Shown in pieces: positions 1 through 11,752 of a stretch of 64,000 bases of DNA (position 1 is the stretch's first letter; each line of letters starts with the position of its first letter). The notes beneath the pieces are model-generated. The model saw only the letters and a list, made by a program, of their open reading frames with translations. It had not been told where the DNA came from and did not search any database. This stretch comes from Ailurus styani (taxonomy: Eukaryota > Chordata > Mammalia > Carnivora > Ailuridae): contig LNAC01000162.1 in NCBI GenBank assembly GCA_002007465.1, forward strand, positions 1,924,599 to 1,988,598. The letters are read 5' to 3'. The translations under genes and the position numbers were made by a program.

Positions 1-162
1 TCAGGTCATAATCTCAGGGCCCTGGGGTTGAGTCCCACATTGGGCTCCCTGCTCAGTGGGGAGTCTGCTTCTCCCTCTCCCTTTGCTATTCCCCCTGCTC
101 ATGCTCTCTCACTCCCTTTCTCTCAAATAAATGAATAATCTTTAAAATTAAAATAAAATCTT
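1..162 (+). mobile_element. Carnivore tRNA-derived SINE, cut by window edge
   Basis: The head is missing because the window begins inside the element. What remains is the B-box-like region, the CT-rich middle and an AATAAA-type tail. A second SINE in the opposite orientation landed in its tail, so the last tail bases reappear at 356-379. It is the older of the pair. Confidence 0.9.
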
Positions 163-355
163 TTTTTTAAAGATTTTATTTATTTATTTGACACAGAGAG
201 AGAGATTACAAGTAGGCAAAGAGACAAGGAGAGGAGGAAGCAGGCTCCCTGCTGAGCAGAGAGCCTGATGCGGGCCTCGATTCCAGGACGGTGAGATCAT
301 GACCTGAGCCGAAAGCAGAGGCTTTAACCCACTGAGCCACCCAGGCGCCCTAAAT
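163..355 (-). mobile_element. Carnivore SINE nested in the tail of another SINE
   Basis: Full-length SINE read on the minus strand: poly-T/AAAGATTTTATTTATT end on the left, head complement CCACCCAGGCGCCC on the right. The 12-bp target-site duplication AAATAAAATCTT flanks it at 151-162 and 356-367, which proves insertion into the preceding SINE tail. Confidence 0.93.
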
Positions 356-811
356 AAATAAAATCTTAAAAAAAAAATAGTCCAGGCCTAGATAGCTTCA
401 TTGGTGAATTCTACCAAACATTCAAAGAAGGTTTAATACCAATGCTTCACATACTCTTCTGAAATATAGAAAAGAGGTAAGATTTCCTAACTCATCATAT
501 GATGCCATTTTAATCAGTATACCAAAACCAAAGACATCACAAAACAAAAACTATAGGCCAATATCCCTTAATATTAAGATACACTCAAAACTTCTCAACA
601 AAATACTGTCAGACTGAATCCAGTAATATACAAAGAGTTGTACACCATGGCTAAGTGGAATTGATCTCAGGAATGCAAGGATTAATATCTGGAAGTCAAT
701 AGTAATGTAATATGCCTTTCTAATTGGGTAAAGGATAAAATCCCTAATATCATCTAAATATATGTAGAAAACATTTGAAGTAATTCAACAAACTTCATTA
801 TAAAACTACTT

Positions 812-985
812 CAGGGGCGTCTGGGTGGCTCAGTTGTTTGAACATCTGACTCTTGGTTTTGGTTCAGGTTGTGATCTCAGGGTCGTGGCACTGAGCCTTA
901 CATGGGGCTCTGTGCTCAGTGTAGAGTCTGCTTGGGACTCTCCCTGCCTCCTTCCCTTCACTCTCTCTCTCAAACAAAACCAAAC
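812..985 (+). mobile_element. Carnivore SINE in the LINE-1
   Basis: The head GGGGCGTCTGGGTGGCTCAG, CT-rich middle and a degraded CAAACAAAACCAAACA tail are visible. The duplication AACTACTT at 804-811 and 986-993 marks the insertion. It differs noticeably from the standard mustelid SINE, suggesting an older subfamily. Confidence 0.88.
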
Positions 986-1643
986 AACTACTTAATAAAC
1001 TGTAAATAGAAGAGACCTTCCTTACCAATATACAAAAATAGACCATCTACAAAGTCAACAGCTAACACTACACATAAGATCAGAAACAAGAGAAGCCTGC
1101 TCTTGCCATTTCTATTTAACATTGTACTGAGCATCCTAGCTAGAGTTACTAGGCAGGATAAAGAAATAAAAGTCATGCAGATGACGAAGGAAGAAGTAAG
1201 ACTATCTTTGTTGCATATGACATAGTCCTGTATATAGAATATCCTAAGGAATATGCACAAATTGGAACTAGTAAGTTTAGCAATATGCACACACCTTTTG
1301 GAACTAATAAGTTTGGCAAACTGTGGTATACAGATCAATATACAAAAATCAGTTATATAACATAGCAATAAATGTTCTGAAAATAACAATTTCGTATAAT
1401 AGCATCAAAGAGAATAAAATACTTAAAACCAAACAAGTGCAAAACTTGTACACTGAATATTATTCAACATCATTGCAAGAAACAAAAGATCTAAATAAAT
1501 CATAAGACATCTCACATTTAGGTAGATATGTAGATCTCACTTACTATTTGGATAGCAACACTCCCCAAACTGAACTATAAGATTCAGCACAAGCCATATC
1601 AAAAGCTCAGCTGGCTTTTATTTTTTACCAAAAATTGATTTTT

Positions 1644-2128
1644 TTAAAGAGAGGGTTGGGGAGGGGTAGAGGGAGAAGGAGAAAATGAATCTTAAGCGGG
1701 CTCCAAACCCAGCATGGAGCCCTCCGTGGGGCTCACTCTCACAAGCCTGAGATCAGGACCTGAGCTAAAATTAAGAGTCAAATGCTTAAATAAGTCAATC
1801 ACAGAAAGACAGTTATCATATGGTTTCACTCCTAGGTGGAATATAAGAAAGAGTGCAGGGAATCATAGGAAAATGGAAAGAAAATGAATGGGAAGTCATC
1901 AGGGAGGGAGAAAAATCATGAAAGACTCTTAACTATAGGAAAGAAACCAGGGTTGATGGAGGGGAGGTGGGTGTTAAGGAGGGCACGGGATGTGATGAGC
2001 ACTGGGTGTTATATGCAACTGATGCATTATAGAACACTGCATCTGAAACTAATGATGTACTGTATGTTGACTAATTTAACTTAAATGTAAAAAGTCATAC
2101 GTTTGACTGAGCCACCCAGGCACCCCAG
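1644..2128 (-). mobile_element. Old carnivore SINE, split by a LINE-1 3' end
   Basis: The minus-strand SINE starts with the degraded tail near 1644, runs through the diverged body to about 1787, and its head complement (GACTGAGCCACCCAGGCACCCC) appears only at 2104-2127. The 12-bp duplication AAATTGATTTTT at 1632-1643 and 2129-2140 brackets the whole unit, so the intervening DNA arrived later. Confidence 0.85.
1788..2091 (+). mobile_element. Carnivore LINE-1 3' end inside a SINE
   Basis: A 5'-truncated LINE-1 3' UTR with the carnivore signature GATGAGCACTGGGTGTTATATGCAACTGATG and an ending ACTAATTTAACTTAAATGTAAAA. A diverged duplication (AGTCAAATGCTTA at about 1777-1789 versus AGTCATACGTTT at about 2093-2104) fits insertion into the host SINE. 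Confidence 0.83.
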
Positions 2129-2770
2129 AAATTGATTTTTCAAATATGATTAGGGCTTCAAATCTAGAATACCTGAAGAACTCTTATCATTTAACAATAA
2201 AGAGACAACACAATTAAAAATGAGAAAAGGATTCAAATAGACATTTCTCCAAAAAATATATACACATGGCCAATACGCATATGAGAAGATGCTGAAAATC
2301 ATTACTCATTAGAGAAGTAAAAACCAAAACTGGAAAACTTCATACCCACTAGGATGGAAGTAATAAAAAAACTTGTAATAAATACTGGCAAGGATATGGA
2401 GAAATTGAAATCTACATTGCTGGTGGGAATGTAAGATGGTGTAGCTACTTTGAGAAGCAGTTTGGCAACCACTCAAAAAAGTAAATACAGAGTTACCTTA
2501 TTACCCAACAATTCTGTTTCTACCTGGGAGAAATGAAAACATCCATCCATATGAAAATGTAGGCTCCTCACAGCATTTTTCATAATAGTTGAAAGGTGGA
2601 ATTGAGTACAATTGGCAATAACAAAAAATGAAGTATTGATGCATGTTACAATATGCATGAACTTGGAAAATACACTAAGTGAAAGAAGGCAGTCACAAAA
2701 CATGACTTATGTGGTTCCATTTATATGAAATGTAATGAGGTGACTCCATAGAGACAGAAAATGACTTGCT

Positions 2771-2967
2771 GGGGCACCTGGGTGGCTCGGCGGGTTAAAG
2801 CCTCTGCCTTCAGTTCAGTTCATGATCTCAGGGTCCTGGGATCGAGCCCTGCAACGGGCTCTCTGCTCAGCAGGGAGCTTGCTTCCTCCTCTCTCTCTGC
2901 CTGCCTCTCTGCCTACTTGTAATATCTCTCTCTCTGTCAAATAAATAAATAAAATCTTTAAAAAAAA
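2771..2967 (+). mobile_element. Carnivore SINE with 15-bp target duplication
   Basis: Complete SINE with intact head, CT-rich region containing CTGCCTACTTGTAAT, AAATAAATAAAATCTTT tail and an A8 end. The flanking duplication AGAAAATGACTTGCT (2756-2770 and 2968-2982) is perfect, so the insertion is fairly young. Confidence 0.95.
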
Positions 2968-3339
2968 AGAAAATGACTTGCTTAGGGCTCAGAATAGGGA
3001 TGGGACAGCTAATGGGTATGAGTTTCTTTTGGGAGGAACTAAAGTGTTCTAAAGTTCTACTGTAGTAGTGAGCAATCCTGCGAATACACTAAATATGTTG
3101 AATTGGACATTTTAAAGGGGTGAATCTTATAGAATCTAAATTATAGTCAGTAAAGCTGTTAAAAAGATAATTGTTTATACCCAAAATAATGTATTAGTAT
3201 AAAATATATATAAGTATAATGCATGAAAACAATAGCAAAAAAGACTAGAAAGAAGTATATTGCAAGGTTTTTATATTACTAACCAACAAAGGAGAAAAAT
3301 TGAATCATAAGAAGTGCTAAGACAATAGTAAGTAATGTA

Positions 3340-3800
3340 TATAATCATTAAATCACTACATTGTACACCTGAAATAATATAACACTTTAATTTTACGGGA
3401 ATTAAAAATACTCAGACTATATAAAAATTGCCAGAAAAATAGAAAAATAGAAACAAACAACAAATGCTTCAGAGATAACAACGTGTACTACTTGATTTCA
3501 AGACATGATAAATCTCAGTAATCAAGAGAATATGGTAATATAGAGGAGTACTTCAATGGAACAGAATACAGAGTTCAGAAAGAGACCTATGCAAACATTT
3601 CAAAAGAAATTATGGGCATAAATATAAAACCTAATGTTATAAAATTTCTAGAGGAATTCATAAGAGAAAATCTTTGTAATCTTGTGTAAGGTAAAGATTT
3701 CTGAGATACCATAATCAAAGCCGTAATCAACAAAAATCATTAAAATTTAAAAACGTTTCTATTTGAAAGATACTATGAAGAGAATGAAAAGCTTTTGACA
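3340..3800 (+). mobile_element. Old LINE-1 fragments
   Basis: A short LINE-1 3'-end-like piece (ACATTGTACACCTGAAATAATATAACAC, near 3357) is followed at about 3480-3800 by diverged ORF2 C-terminal sequence (CAGTAATCAAGAGAATATGGTA, TTCAATGGAACAGAATA, AAATTTCTAGAGGAATTCATA). Edges are uncertain. The stretch 3171-3340 shows nothing recognisable. Confidence 0.55.
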
Positions 3801-3836
3801 AAGAAATATCAGCAAAGTATGTATTTGTTTTGTTTT

Positions 3837-4547
3837 TCCACCAGAAAATAATTTTTATTGGGGTTCCACCAGCTGCACAATCTGCTCCTGACATTAAGCA
3901 ATTTGGTCTTTCTTAAGTGGTCCCATGAATTCTTTCTTCTCCTCTGCAGTCTAGAATTGACCATAGCCAAACTTGTAAGTGGTGTTGATGAACTTGAGGT
4001 CAGTCTTCTCCAGGGCCTACCATTTGGTCTGTACCAGCAAGGTCTTGCAGGAAGTAAGCTATTGCTTCTTGGTTCCCACCACATAGACTTTCAGCATGAC
4101 AAAGGCATTGGTCACTTCACCATTGTGGACAAAGCCACTCAGAGGGTTGTTGCTCTTGTCAGACACATCATAATCAATGGAAGCATTGCTCATGATTACT
4201 TTGCCTTCCTTGATGAGATGTCCCTGGCCAATCTTGTAGATTTTGTTGATCTCAGTTTGACTATGGTAGCCTTTCTGTCCAGCTTGAGCCACAGAGAAAG
4301 CCATGGAATAGAATGCCATACCCCAGGACAGGCAATCTTAGGCAGCCCCCAGTGGGTCTTGTGGGGTAGTTTTTTGGTGTGCCAGTAGCTGGAGACCCTT
4401 TTGTAGCCTCTGCCCTTGATGACACCGATGACAACGATCATCTAATTCTGTCCAGATACTTGGTTCTTACATACATGCTGCTCCAGGCTCTTGTGTCTCC
4501 ATTCACCTGGATCTCCATGAGGTGGGCCTTCTTCTTCTTCTTCTTTT
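3837..4547 (-). pseudogene. RPL3: Processed pseudogene of ribosomal protein L3, 5'-truncated
   Basis: On the minus strand the sequence matches the C-terminal ~45% of 60S ribosomal protein L3 (uL3), from KKAHLMEIQVNGD through [35 protein letters not shown]-like [11 protein letters not shown] and VGTKK to the end and a 3' UTR with AATAAA (complement of 3854-3859). There are no introns, which marks a reverse-transcribed copy. It is disabled: about 11 codons are deleted after VNGD, a stop precedes MIVVIGV, frameshifts split it near 4319 and 4085, and the start and N-terminal ~220 residues are absent. A weak A-rich tail (AAAAACAAAACAAA, minus strand) follows the AATAAA. No clear target duplication was found. 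RPL3 fits better than its paralogue RPL3L. Confidence 0.93.
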
Positions 4548-4548
4548 C

Positions 4549-4560
4549 GGGGGGGGGGGG
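4549..4560. repeat. G12 homopolymer at the pseudogene 5' junction
   Basis: Twelve consecutive G residues lie right at the 5' truncation point of the L3 pseudogene. The length may be unreliable in any assembly. Confidence 0.95.
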
Positions 4561-5849
4561 CAAACAAGGACAATTTAAATTTTAGAGAGAAACAAACTGC
4601 AATAAACATGGTTGCAATGATATATGATGACTTTGGTTCAAATTCTGGGTTAGGATAACAAACTAGAGGGCCATCTTCTGAATTGCTTGAGACAGTGTAT
4701 CAATCATGTTACAAAGATATGTAACAATGACATATTTTTCAAGATCATACTGAAGTATGGGCTAATACTCCCACCTGGGGATTATTTAATTCTCTAGGGA
4801 TGTATATTTGTCCATTAACTGTTTATTAGGTACAGACTCTGTGAATATGCACATTAAGTTGTACGTATCTTGTCCAAAAGAGATGTAAATGATTTTTGTC
4901 CTATAGAAAAAGTAACTCCAAAATAATTGTTTATTAACCACTTTTGTATTTAACTTAACAAACTTACATGTGCCTACCTCTCCCAAATTATATAGATTAA
5001 CAACAAATGACTGAGGGGGAGCCAGCCTCCTCAAACACACATGCACACACACACTATTTTTTGACTTTCTGTGACATTGGCTAGCTCACAATGATCTTAC
5101 TAACGGTTCCTCTCCCAGGTGAGCCCTCAGTAGCCAGTTTTTGCTTCATGGCACTAACTCTTTGAAATAAGCCTACTTAATACATGGTAAATCTGCTTCT
5201 TCTGTCAGGAAATGTCAGATTCCAAAAGTCTGGCAATACTTTTACCCTTGATTTCTGTGAAGTTATCCTATAAAACTTTTGATTCACTCTAGAGCATTCC
5301 TAACTGTGATTTCTTGAGGGAATTAAGTCCTTGTTAATGCACTCAGGCGTCCATTTTTATGTATGAGTTAACTTCATTTTCCTATGCATCTAGCATGGAA
5401 TATGATATGTATTACTCTTGGGAGGACTGGGAAAATAATCACGCAAATCACTTTCTGTTTGTAATTCAAACAAGAAGAACCTCACTGAGACTGTGTAATA
5501 CCAAAGAAGTGTTATTTAAATGGCAAAGGGTAAATTCAAAATAACTCAATTCTCTATTTCAAGTTCTCATACACTTTGCAAGGGGATATGGAGACAATAT
5601 ATGTCTTTGAAATATCTTCTTCTCTCTTTGTTTTTTGTTTCACACCATAGTTGGGTCATTTTTTTAAACCTCAAAACTATTCTGAAAAATTTTCCTTCCT
5701 TTTCACATAATTCCATCCTGTCTCTCAACCTCTATGTAGCTAGTAGACTCTTCTTTCACTATAGCTCTGTACTTTAAGATTGTCAAATGTATGTCTGTAA
5801 GTGCACAGAATCTGCAGGAATTGTAGTAATTTTATTACTCTAAATTAAT
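4561..5849. other. Single-copy DNA, no gene seen
   Basis: AT-rich sequence without a recognisable repeat apart from a short CA-rich run at 5035-5055. Open frames are short and lack any family resemblance. Confidence 0.6.
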
Positions 5850-8232
5850 CATGAGAATTTCCTTAATGCTATGTTTAGATTCCTTTCTAATTTTTTTGTG
5901 TGAATTTACTGTAAGTTTTTGCTTTGTGATTACTGTGTTCATATATAATTTCTTATGTAAATACCAGTCTGTTTTGAGTAATAGCAATTTAATTTTGAAC
6001 ATATTACCAAGCTTTAAATTTTTCTCCCCTTGCTATGTTTTATGTTTTGATGTCACATTTTCACCTTTTTATTTTATGCACCCCTTAACTAATTATTGTA
6101 GTTTTAGTTAGTATTACTATTTGGCCTTTTAACTTTAATACTTGCTTTATTATTTATTGATCAACTACTTTACTATATATTCCCTTTTCCAGTGAGATTT
6201 TTACTTGTGTATGTTTTCTTATTTTTAGTATCATTTCTTTTCAGTTTAGAGAAGTCCCTTTAGCATTTCTTAAAGGGACAGTTTAGTGGTGAAGAGCTAC
6301 TTTACCTTTTGCTTATCTGGAAAACTTTTAATGTGTTCTTCAATTCTGAATGATAACTTTGTCAGATAGAGAATTCTTGGTAGGAAGTTTTTCCTTTCAG
6401 GAATCTCAGTATGTCATGCCACTCTCTTCTGTCTTGTAAAGTTTCTGCCGTGAAACCTGCCTGTAGCCTTATGGGTTTTCCCCTGTATGTAACAAGTTGT
6501 TTTTCTATTCCTACTCCTAACTTTTGTTACTTTAATTATATTGTCTTTTGGTATGAATCTCTTTGGGTTCAATTTATTGGAACTCTCTGAGATTCCTGGA
6601 CTTATATGCCTGTTTCCTTCTCCAGATTAGGAAAGTTTTATCCATTATTTCTTCAGATAAGTTTTCTGGCCTTTTTCTCTCTTCTCCTTCTGGGGCCCCC
6701 ATTATGCAAATGTTATTCTGCTTGATGTTTCCTAAAGGTTCTTCAAGTTTTTTTGTTTTCTTTTATTTTAAATTCTCTTTTCTTTCTGTTGCTCTGTCTG
6801 GGTGAGTTCTATTTCTTTGTCTTCCAGCTTGCTGATCCAATCTACAGCTTTGTCTTGTCCGATGTTGAATCCCTTTAGCTTTTTTCTTAAGTTTAGTTAT
6901 TGTGCTCTTTAGCTCTGTAACTGCTATTTGAAACTTTCACATATTTTCTAACTCTTTGCTGAGGGGCTCACTGTGTTCATCTTCTTTCAAGTCCAGTGAG
7001 CATCTTTATGACCATTACTTTGACTCTTTATCAGGTAGATCATTATTTCCATTTCATTAATGTCTTTTTCTGATGTTTTTTGTCCTTTTATTTGGGACAT
7101 ATTCCTGTCTCCTCATTTTGCCTGTCCCTCTTTGTTTCTATGTCTTAGGCAAATCAACTACCTCTATCAGTTTTGAAGCAGTGGCCTTGTGTAGATATCA
7201 CATGGATCCCAGAAGTCCAATCCCATCTGACTACCAAAGCTAGGTGTTCAAGAGGCATCTTCTGTGTGGCTACTGTGGTGGGGCCATGTCTGTGACACAA
7301 GGATAGGCAGGGCTGGTGTTGGTGATCCTGTACCATGCAGCTGCACTATAGTGCAGGAATGGGTGGGTCTGGACCAGCCTGGCTGCGTGGTGCAGTGTGG
7401 GGGTGGGCAGGACTTATGCCCAGCCCAGCTGTGATGTATTGCTGCACTGGTACATGAAGGTGGACTGGACTGTTGCCAGTCTCAGCTATAAAGGATTGTT
7501 GCATTGTGGGTGTAGGTGTGTTTCTCAGCTGGCATGCTCAACTGCTTTTAGCAGTTTAGAGGAATGGTACCAAAATCGTGCTTGCCAGGACCAATCTTAG
7601 TAAGGTAGATTGAGGGTGCAAATATGGTACCTGCCAGGGTGTCTGTCACTTAGAGAAAATCCCAACAGTTTGCTACCCTCCCCCCGAGTAGATGCTTTAA
7701 GATTAGTAAGTGAGTCTCTTCCACATATGGTCTAGGGCATTTCAAATTGGTGTTATTGCTTTTGTTTTTGTTTTGCACTGGGTCCCTGGGTGAGTGAGCT
7801 TTTTTTGTGAGCCCTTTAAGAGCAGGTTCTCCATTCCTTACAGTTCTATAGTTCTTGGATATAAGCCTTATTGATTCTCAAAGCCCAGTGTTTAGAGACT
7901 CATCTCTCTCGTGCAGTATCTAAAGGGTTCCTAATGTGGATCATAAACCTATCACCTCTCAGGGAAAAGTTCTCTATTTTTAGATTTCCTCTTGCTGGTG
8001 GATTGTCATGCCTGGGGTTGATAATTTTGATGAGATGGTGTCTCTGTCTCTCCTCCCCATCTTCATGCTCTCCTTTTTGTCCTTTGTTGTGGAGACTGTG
8101 TTCATCCAGTTTTCTATACATTTTTCAGAGGAAGTAATTCCATATGTAGTTGTATACTTGTATCCGTGGGAGAGAATGAGCTCAGGATCTTCCTATGTAG
8201 CCCTCTTGAACCCAGTATCTTCCTTTTCCTAA
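5850..8232 (-). mobile_element. Old LINE-1 5' region (5' UTR and adjoining sequence)
   Basis: On the minus strand this resembles the long 5' part of old mammalian LINE-1s. Seen on the plus strand, marker phrases include TTTAGTGGTGAAGAGCTACTTT (6284), ATGCCACTCTCTTCTGTCTTG (6416), GCCTGTAGCCTTATGGG (6459) and CCCATTATGCAAATGTTATTCTGCTTGATG (6699), and a GC-richer stretch at 7150-7620. The end near 8232, with TCTTCCTATGTAGCCCTCTTGAACC, looks like the element's 5' start. Recognition is from memory of such elements. Confidence 0.65.
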
Positions 8233-9978
8233 GTTAAACATTTGCTACTCATCCTTTTTATGTTCCATATTCATTTTTATCCCATGTGACTCTGGGCATA
8301 GATGGCACTTTATCTTTCAAGGACTTTATTTTTCAAATTGCTTATGCACCCTCAGAAAATCTGTTGTTTTTTAAAATGATACTCAGCAAACTGAGAAGTG
8401 CTGATTTTCCTTAGAATCTGAAGGATGATTTTCTTCTCTCTTATAGTCCTACAGTCTTCTAATTTGAGCCTTTGATCCCAGTTCTGTAGCTCTTTTGCTA
8501 AAGAGAAGACCACATTTATTTGCTTTTTATTTTAAATTTATTTTGGAGTAAATAATTTATGGACATGGATAAAAGTTAAAAAGTTGTAAAAAAATTTTTT
8601 CATGAAATTTAAGTGTCTCCTTCACTCCTGTGTCCCATATCCATAGTTTGGATATAAGTTCTAGAAATAACCAGTGTTGTTAATTTCTTGTATCTTCAGA
8701 TATGTTATGTATGTGGAGGTAAAATTTTCTATATATAATCTTCTTTATATCTTTTCTTTTAAAAATGTTAGCTACTATAAATAGTACTTTATACAGTGCT
8801 TTTTTGTACCACAGTACAGAGCATCTTATCTTAACTTGGCAATAAAATTAACATCCTGAATAAAATGTAGAGTCAGAAATGAGAAGAATCTGATTTCTGT
8901 GACACCAAATATCTTACTTTGTTGACATATATTTTGACTTAACCAACAAAGGAAATATGTCCATATGTATGTAGTATGACGACCTATTAATTAAATGCAC
9001 TGGCTAGAGAAAATAATTCATTATGTAACCCGAAATAAGTTGTTGAGAACATGTTTAAATGTAACTCTTTGTTTTAAATTTTATCATGTAGATAAGACTT
9101 TAGAGTGGTGCTAAAGTTTACAAAGGAACCAGATATATTTAGTAAGAAATCAGTTTAAGTACACTTTATTTACACTGAGCTTGTATGATTAATAACTCGA
9201 GCTTTTTGCCAACTAACAGTTTCAGCAGTTTTGGGGAAAATGATTATTTGTAAGCTGTCTGTTTTAGTTTGTGCTTTTGGTTTCTAAGAGGTCCTCATTT
9301 ATGCCACAGCAATGCAAGAATATAAAACCACTCATTTGCTAATTTCAAGATAGTTAAACTATTCTTATCTTACCATATTAACTCTTAGAATTTGTAAAAG
9401 AAGGCTTTTATATTATTTGGGAAAGGCATTAAAACTCCTATCTGTGCCTCTTGGAATCTAACATCTTCATTTGTTAGCAAGGAATAACTTGGGAAAGATG
9501 GCTTTATAGTACTGGCACTTGCAAAATAGAATATATGATTAGCTTGACATGTAGTAAATGACTTTTTCCCCCCACAAAGCCAACATTATACCAAATAACA
9601 ATAACTTTTAGAGACATTTCTAAGTCATTCCATTTTATTTTTAGTTTCATAATATTTACTTGTAAATTAAATTTTACTTCCTAAATGAAATAGTTTTCTA
9701 AATGAGAAGAAAACACCTCCTGTGGTTGTTTCTAATTTCATTTTCTGCTAACATAGCTGTTGGCAGTAGAAATGCAGAACAATTTTCAAAGAGTACTGTC
9801 AACCATGTAATTTCTTGGCAAATATATGACAATTACTTTCCATGTAATTATAGTGTCATTCCATGGGATCCCACAGCTTAGTCTAGGAGGAAGTTTACCA
9901 GGTCATCTTGTCCATAATTTTACTTGTTGTTTCCTTATGTTAGTGTCCTTCTTACACCATAAATTGTGACTCCACTTA
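8233..9978. other. Mostly single-copy DNA; possible ancient repeat at 8540-8830
   Basis: No gene found. About 8540-8830 resembles a widespread old mammalian repeat (TCTCCTTCACTCCTGTGTCCC, AACCAGTGTTGTTAATTTCTTGTATC) that I cannot place in a family. The remainder, especially 9150-9560, is free of repeats and could include conserved non-coding DNA. Confidence 0.5.
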
Positions 9979-9993
9979 ATACTGCAGTTAGAT

Positions 9994-10209
9994 TGTGGGA
10001 CACGTGGGTGACTCAGCTGGTTAAGTGACTGTCTTTGGCTCAGGCCATGATCCCAGGGTCCTGGGATCAAGTCCCACATCAGGCTCCCTGCTCAGTGGGG
10101 AGTCTGCTGCTCCCTCTGCCTGCTGCTCCCCCTGCTTGTGCTCATTCACTCTCTCTCTCTCTGACAAATAATAAATAAAATAAAATAAAACAAAACAAAA
10201 CAAAATAAA
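9994..10209 (+). mobile_element. Carnivore SINE
   Basis: Complete element with the older-type CT-rich region (CTCCCTCTGCCTGCTGCTCCCCCTG) and a tail expanded to AAAATAAAACAAAACAAAACAAAAT. A near-perfect duplication ATACTGCA(G)TTAGAT / ATACTGCATTCAGAT lies at 9979-9993 and 10210-10224. Confidence 0.92.
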
Positions 10210-11545
10210 ATACTGCATTCAGATCAAAGCCCATACAATTCAGTAAAGGCAACTAATTTCCTGTGCTACTAGATTATTCCTTTGGATTAAGACAAAGGTA
10301 TATTTTTGGGTTTGCATTTATTAGCCATTAACACTTCAGGATTTGTACTAATGAGTATTGAGAAATGTCTTCAAAGAATCAAAATATAAGTTTTAGACCA
10401 AAGAATTAACATAAAAAGAAAATAATAAAATACAAAGGCATTAAAAAGGATAATCTAATTTTAGAAAAGAAATATATTTGACAGTGAAAATTCTCCCATG
10501 TTAAATGACTGGGTTAACCAGAAAATTAACGAAAAAAAAATACATGGAAGCAAATGAAAATGAAAGCACAACAGTCCAAAATGTTTGGGATGCAGCAAAG
10601 GCAGCCATAAGAAGGAATTTTGTAGCAATACAGGCCTTCCTCGAGAAACAAGAAAAGTCTCAAATAACCTAAACTTATACCTAAAGGAGGTCTCAGATAA
10701 ACAACCTAACCTTACACCTAAAGGAGGTGGGACAAAAAGGTAGCAAATAAAGCCTAAAACCAGCAGAGGAAGGGAAATAATTAAGATTAGAGCAGAAATC
10801 AATGATATAGAAGTAAAACAAAATAAAACAAAAACCAAACAAACAAAAAAACCCAGTAGAGCAGATCAATGAAACTACGAGCTGGTTCTTTGAAAGAATT
10901 AATAAAATTGATAAACCCCCCTTTTTATCAAAAAGAAAAGAGAAAGGACCCCCAAAAAAATAAGAATGAAAGAGAAGAGATCACAACCAATACCACAGAA
11001 ATACAAACTATGAAAGAATATTATGAGCAATTATATACAAACAAATTGGGCAATCTGTAAGAAATAAATTCCTAGAAACATGTAAACTACCAAAACTGAA
11101 ACAGGAAGAAATAGAATACCTGAATAGACCCATGACCAGAAAAGAAATTGAATCAGTAATCAAAAGACCCCCAACAAACAAGAGTCCAGGGCTGGATGAC
11201 TTCCCAGGTGAATTCCACCAAACACTTAAAGAATAATTAATACCCATTCTTCTGAAGCTGTTCCAAAAAATGGAAATGGAGGAACCCTTCCAAACTCATT
11301 CAATGAGACCAGCATTACCTTAATTCCAAAACTAGACGAAGACTCCACTAAAGAGAATTAGAGACTAATATCCCTGATGAACATGGATGCAAAAATTCTC
11401 AACAAGAAAGTAGCTAATTGAATCCAGCAGTACATTAAAAGGATTATTCAACATGATCAAATGGGATTTATTCCTAGGCTGCAGGGGTGGCTCAACATCC
11501 ACAAATCAATCAACTTGATACACCACATTAATAAAAGAAAGGGTA

Positions 11546-11752
11546 GGGCACCTGGGTGGCTCAGTGGGTTAAAGCCCCTGCCTTCAGCTCAGGTCATGAT
11601 CTCAGGGTCCTGGGATCGAGGCCCGCATCGGGCTTCCTGCTCAGTGGGGAGCCTGCTTCCTCCTCTCTCTCTGCCTGCCTCTCTGCCTACTTGTGATCTG
11701 ATCTCTCTCTCTGTGTCAAATAAATAAATAAAATCTTTAAAAAAATAAATAA
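11546..11752 (+). mobile_element. Carnivore (mustelid-type) SINE nested in LINE-1
   Basis: Full-length with near-consensus head and CTGCCTACTTGTGATC region. A perfect 16-bp duplication AATAAAAGAAAGGGTA at 11530-11545 and 11753-11768 indicates a relatively recent insertion. Confidence 0.96.

Larger units (their letters stand above)
381..3170 (+). mobile_element. Old LINE-1 (L1M-type), ORF2 to 3' UTR, many insertions
   Basis: The sequence follows LINE-1 ORF2 from the reverse-transcriptase region (381-811, 994-1630) to its C-terminal part (2141-2700) and ends with an old L1 3' UTR (GAATTGGACATTTTAAAGGGGTGAAT, about 3095-3170). Stops and indels are frequent, so it encodes nothing. Insertions at 812-985, 1644-2128 and 2771-2967 are younger. 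Confidence 0.82.

Noticed and set aside
3858..4388. 176-codon plus-strand open frame, the longest in the window
   Set aside because: It is the antisense shadow of the ribosomal protein L3 pseudogene, which reads correctly on the minus strand.
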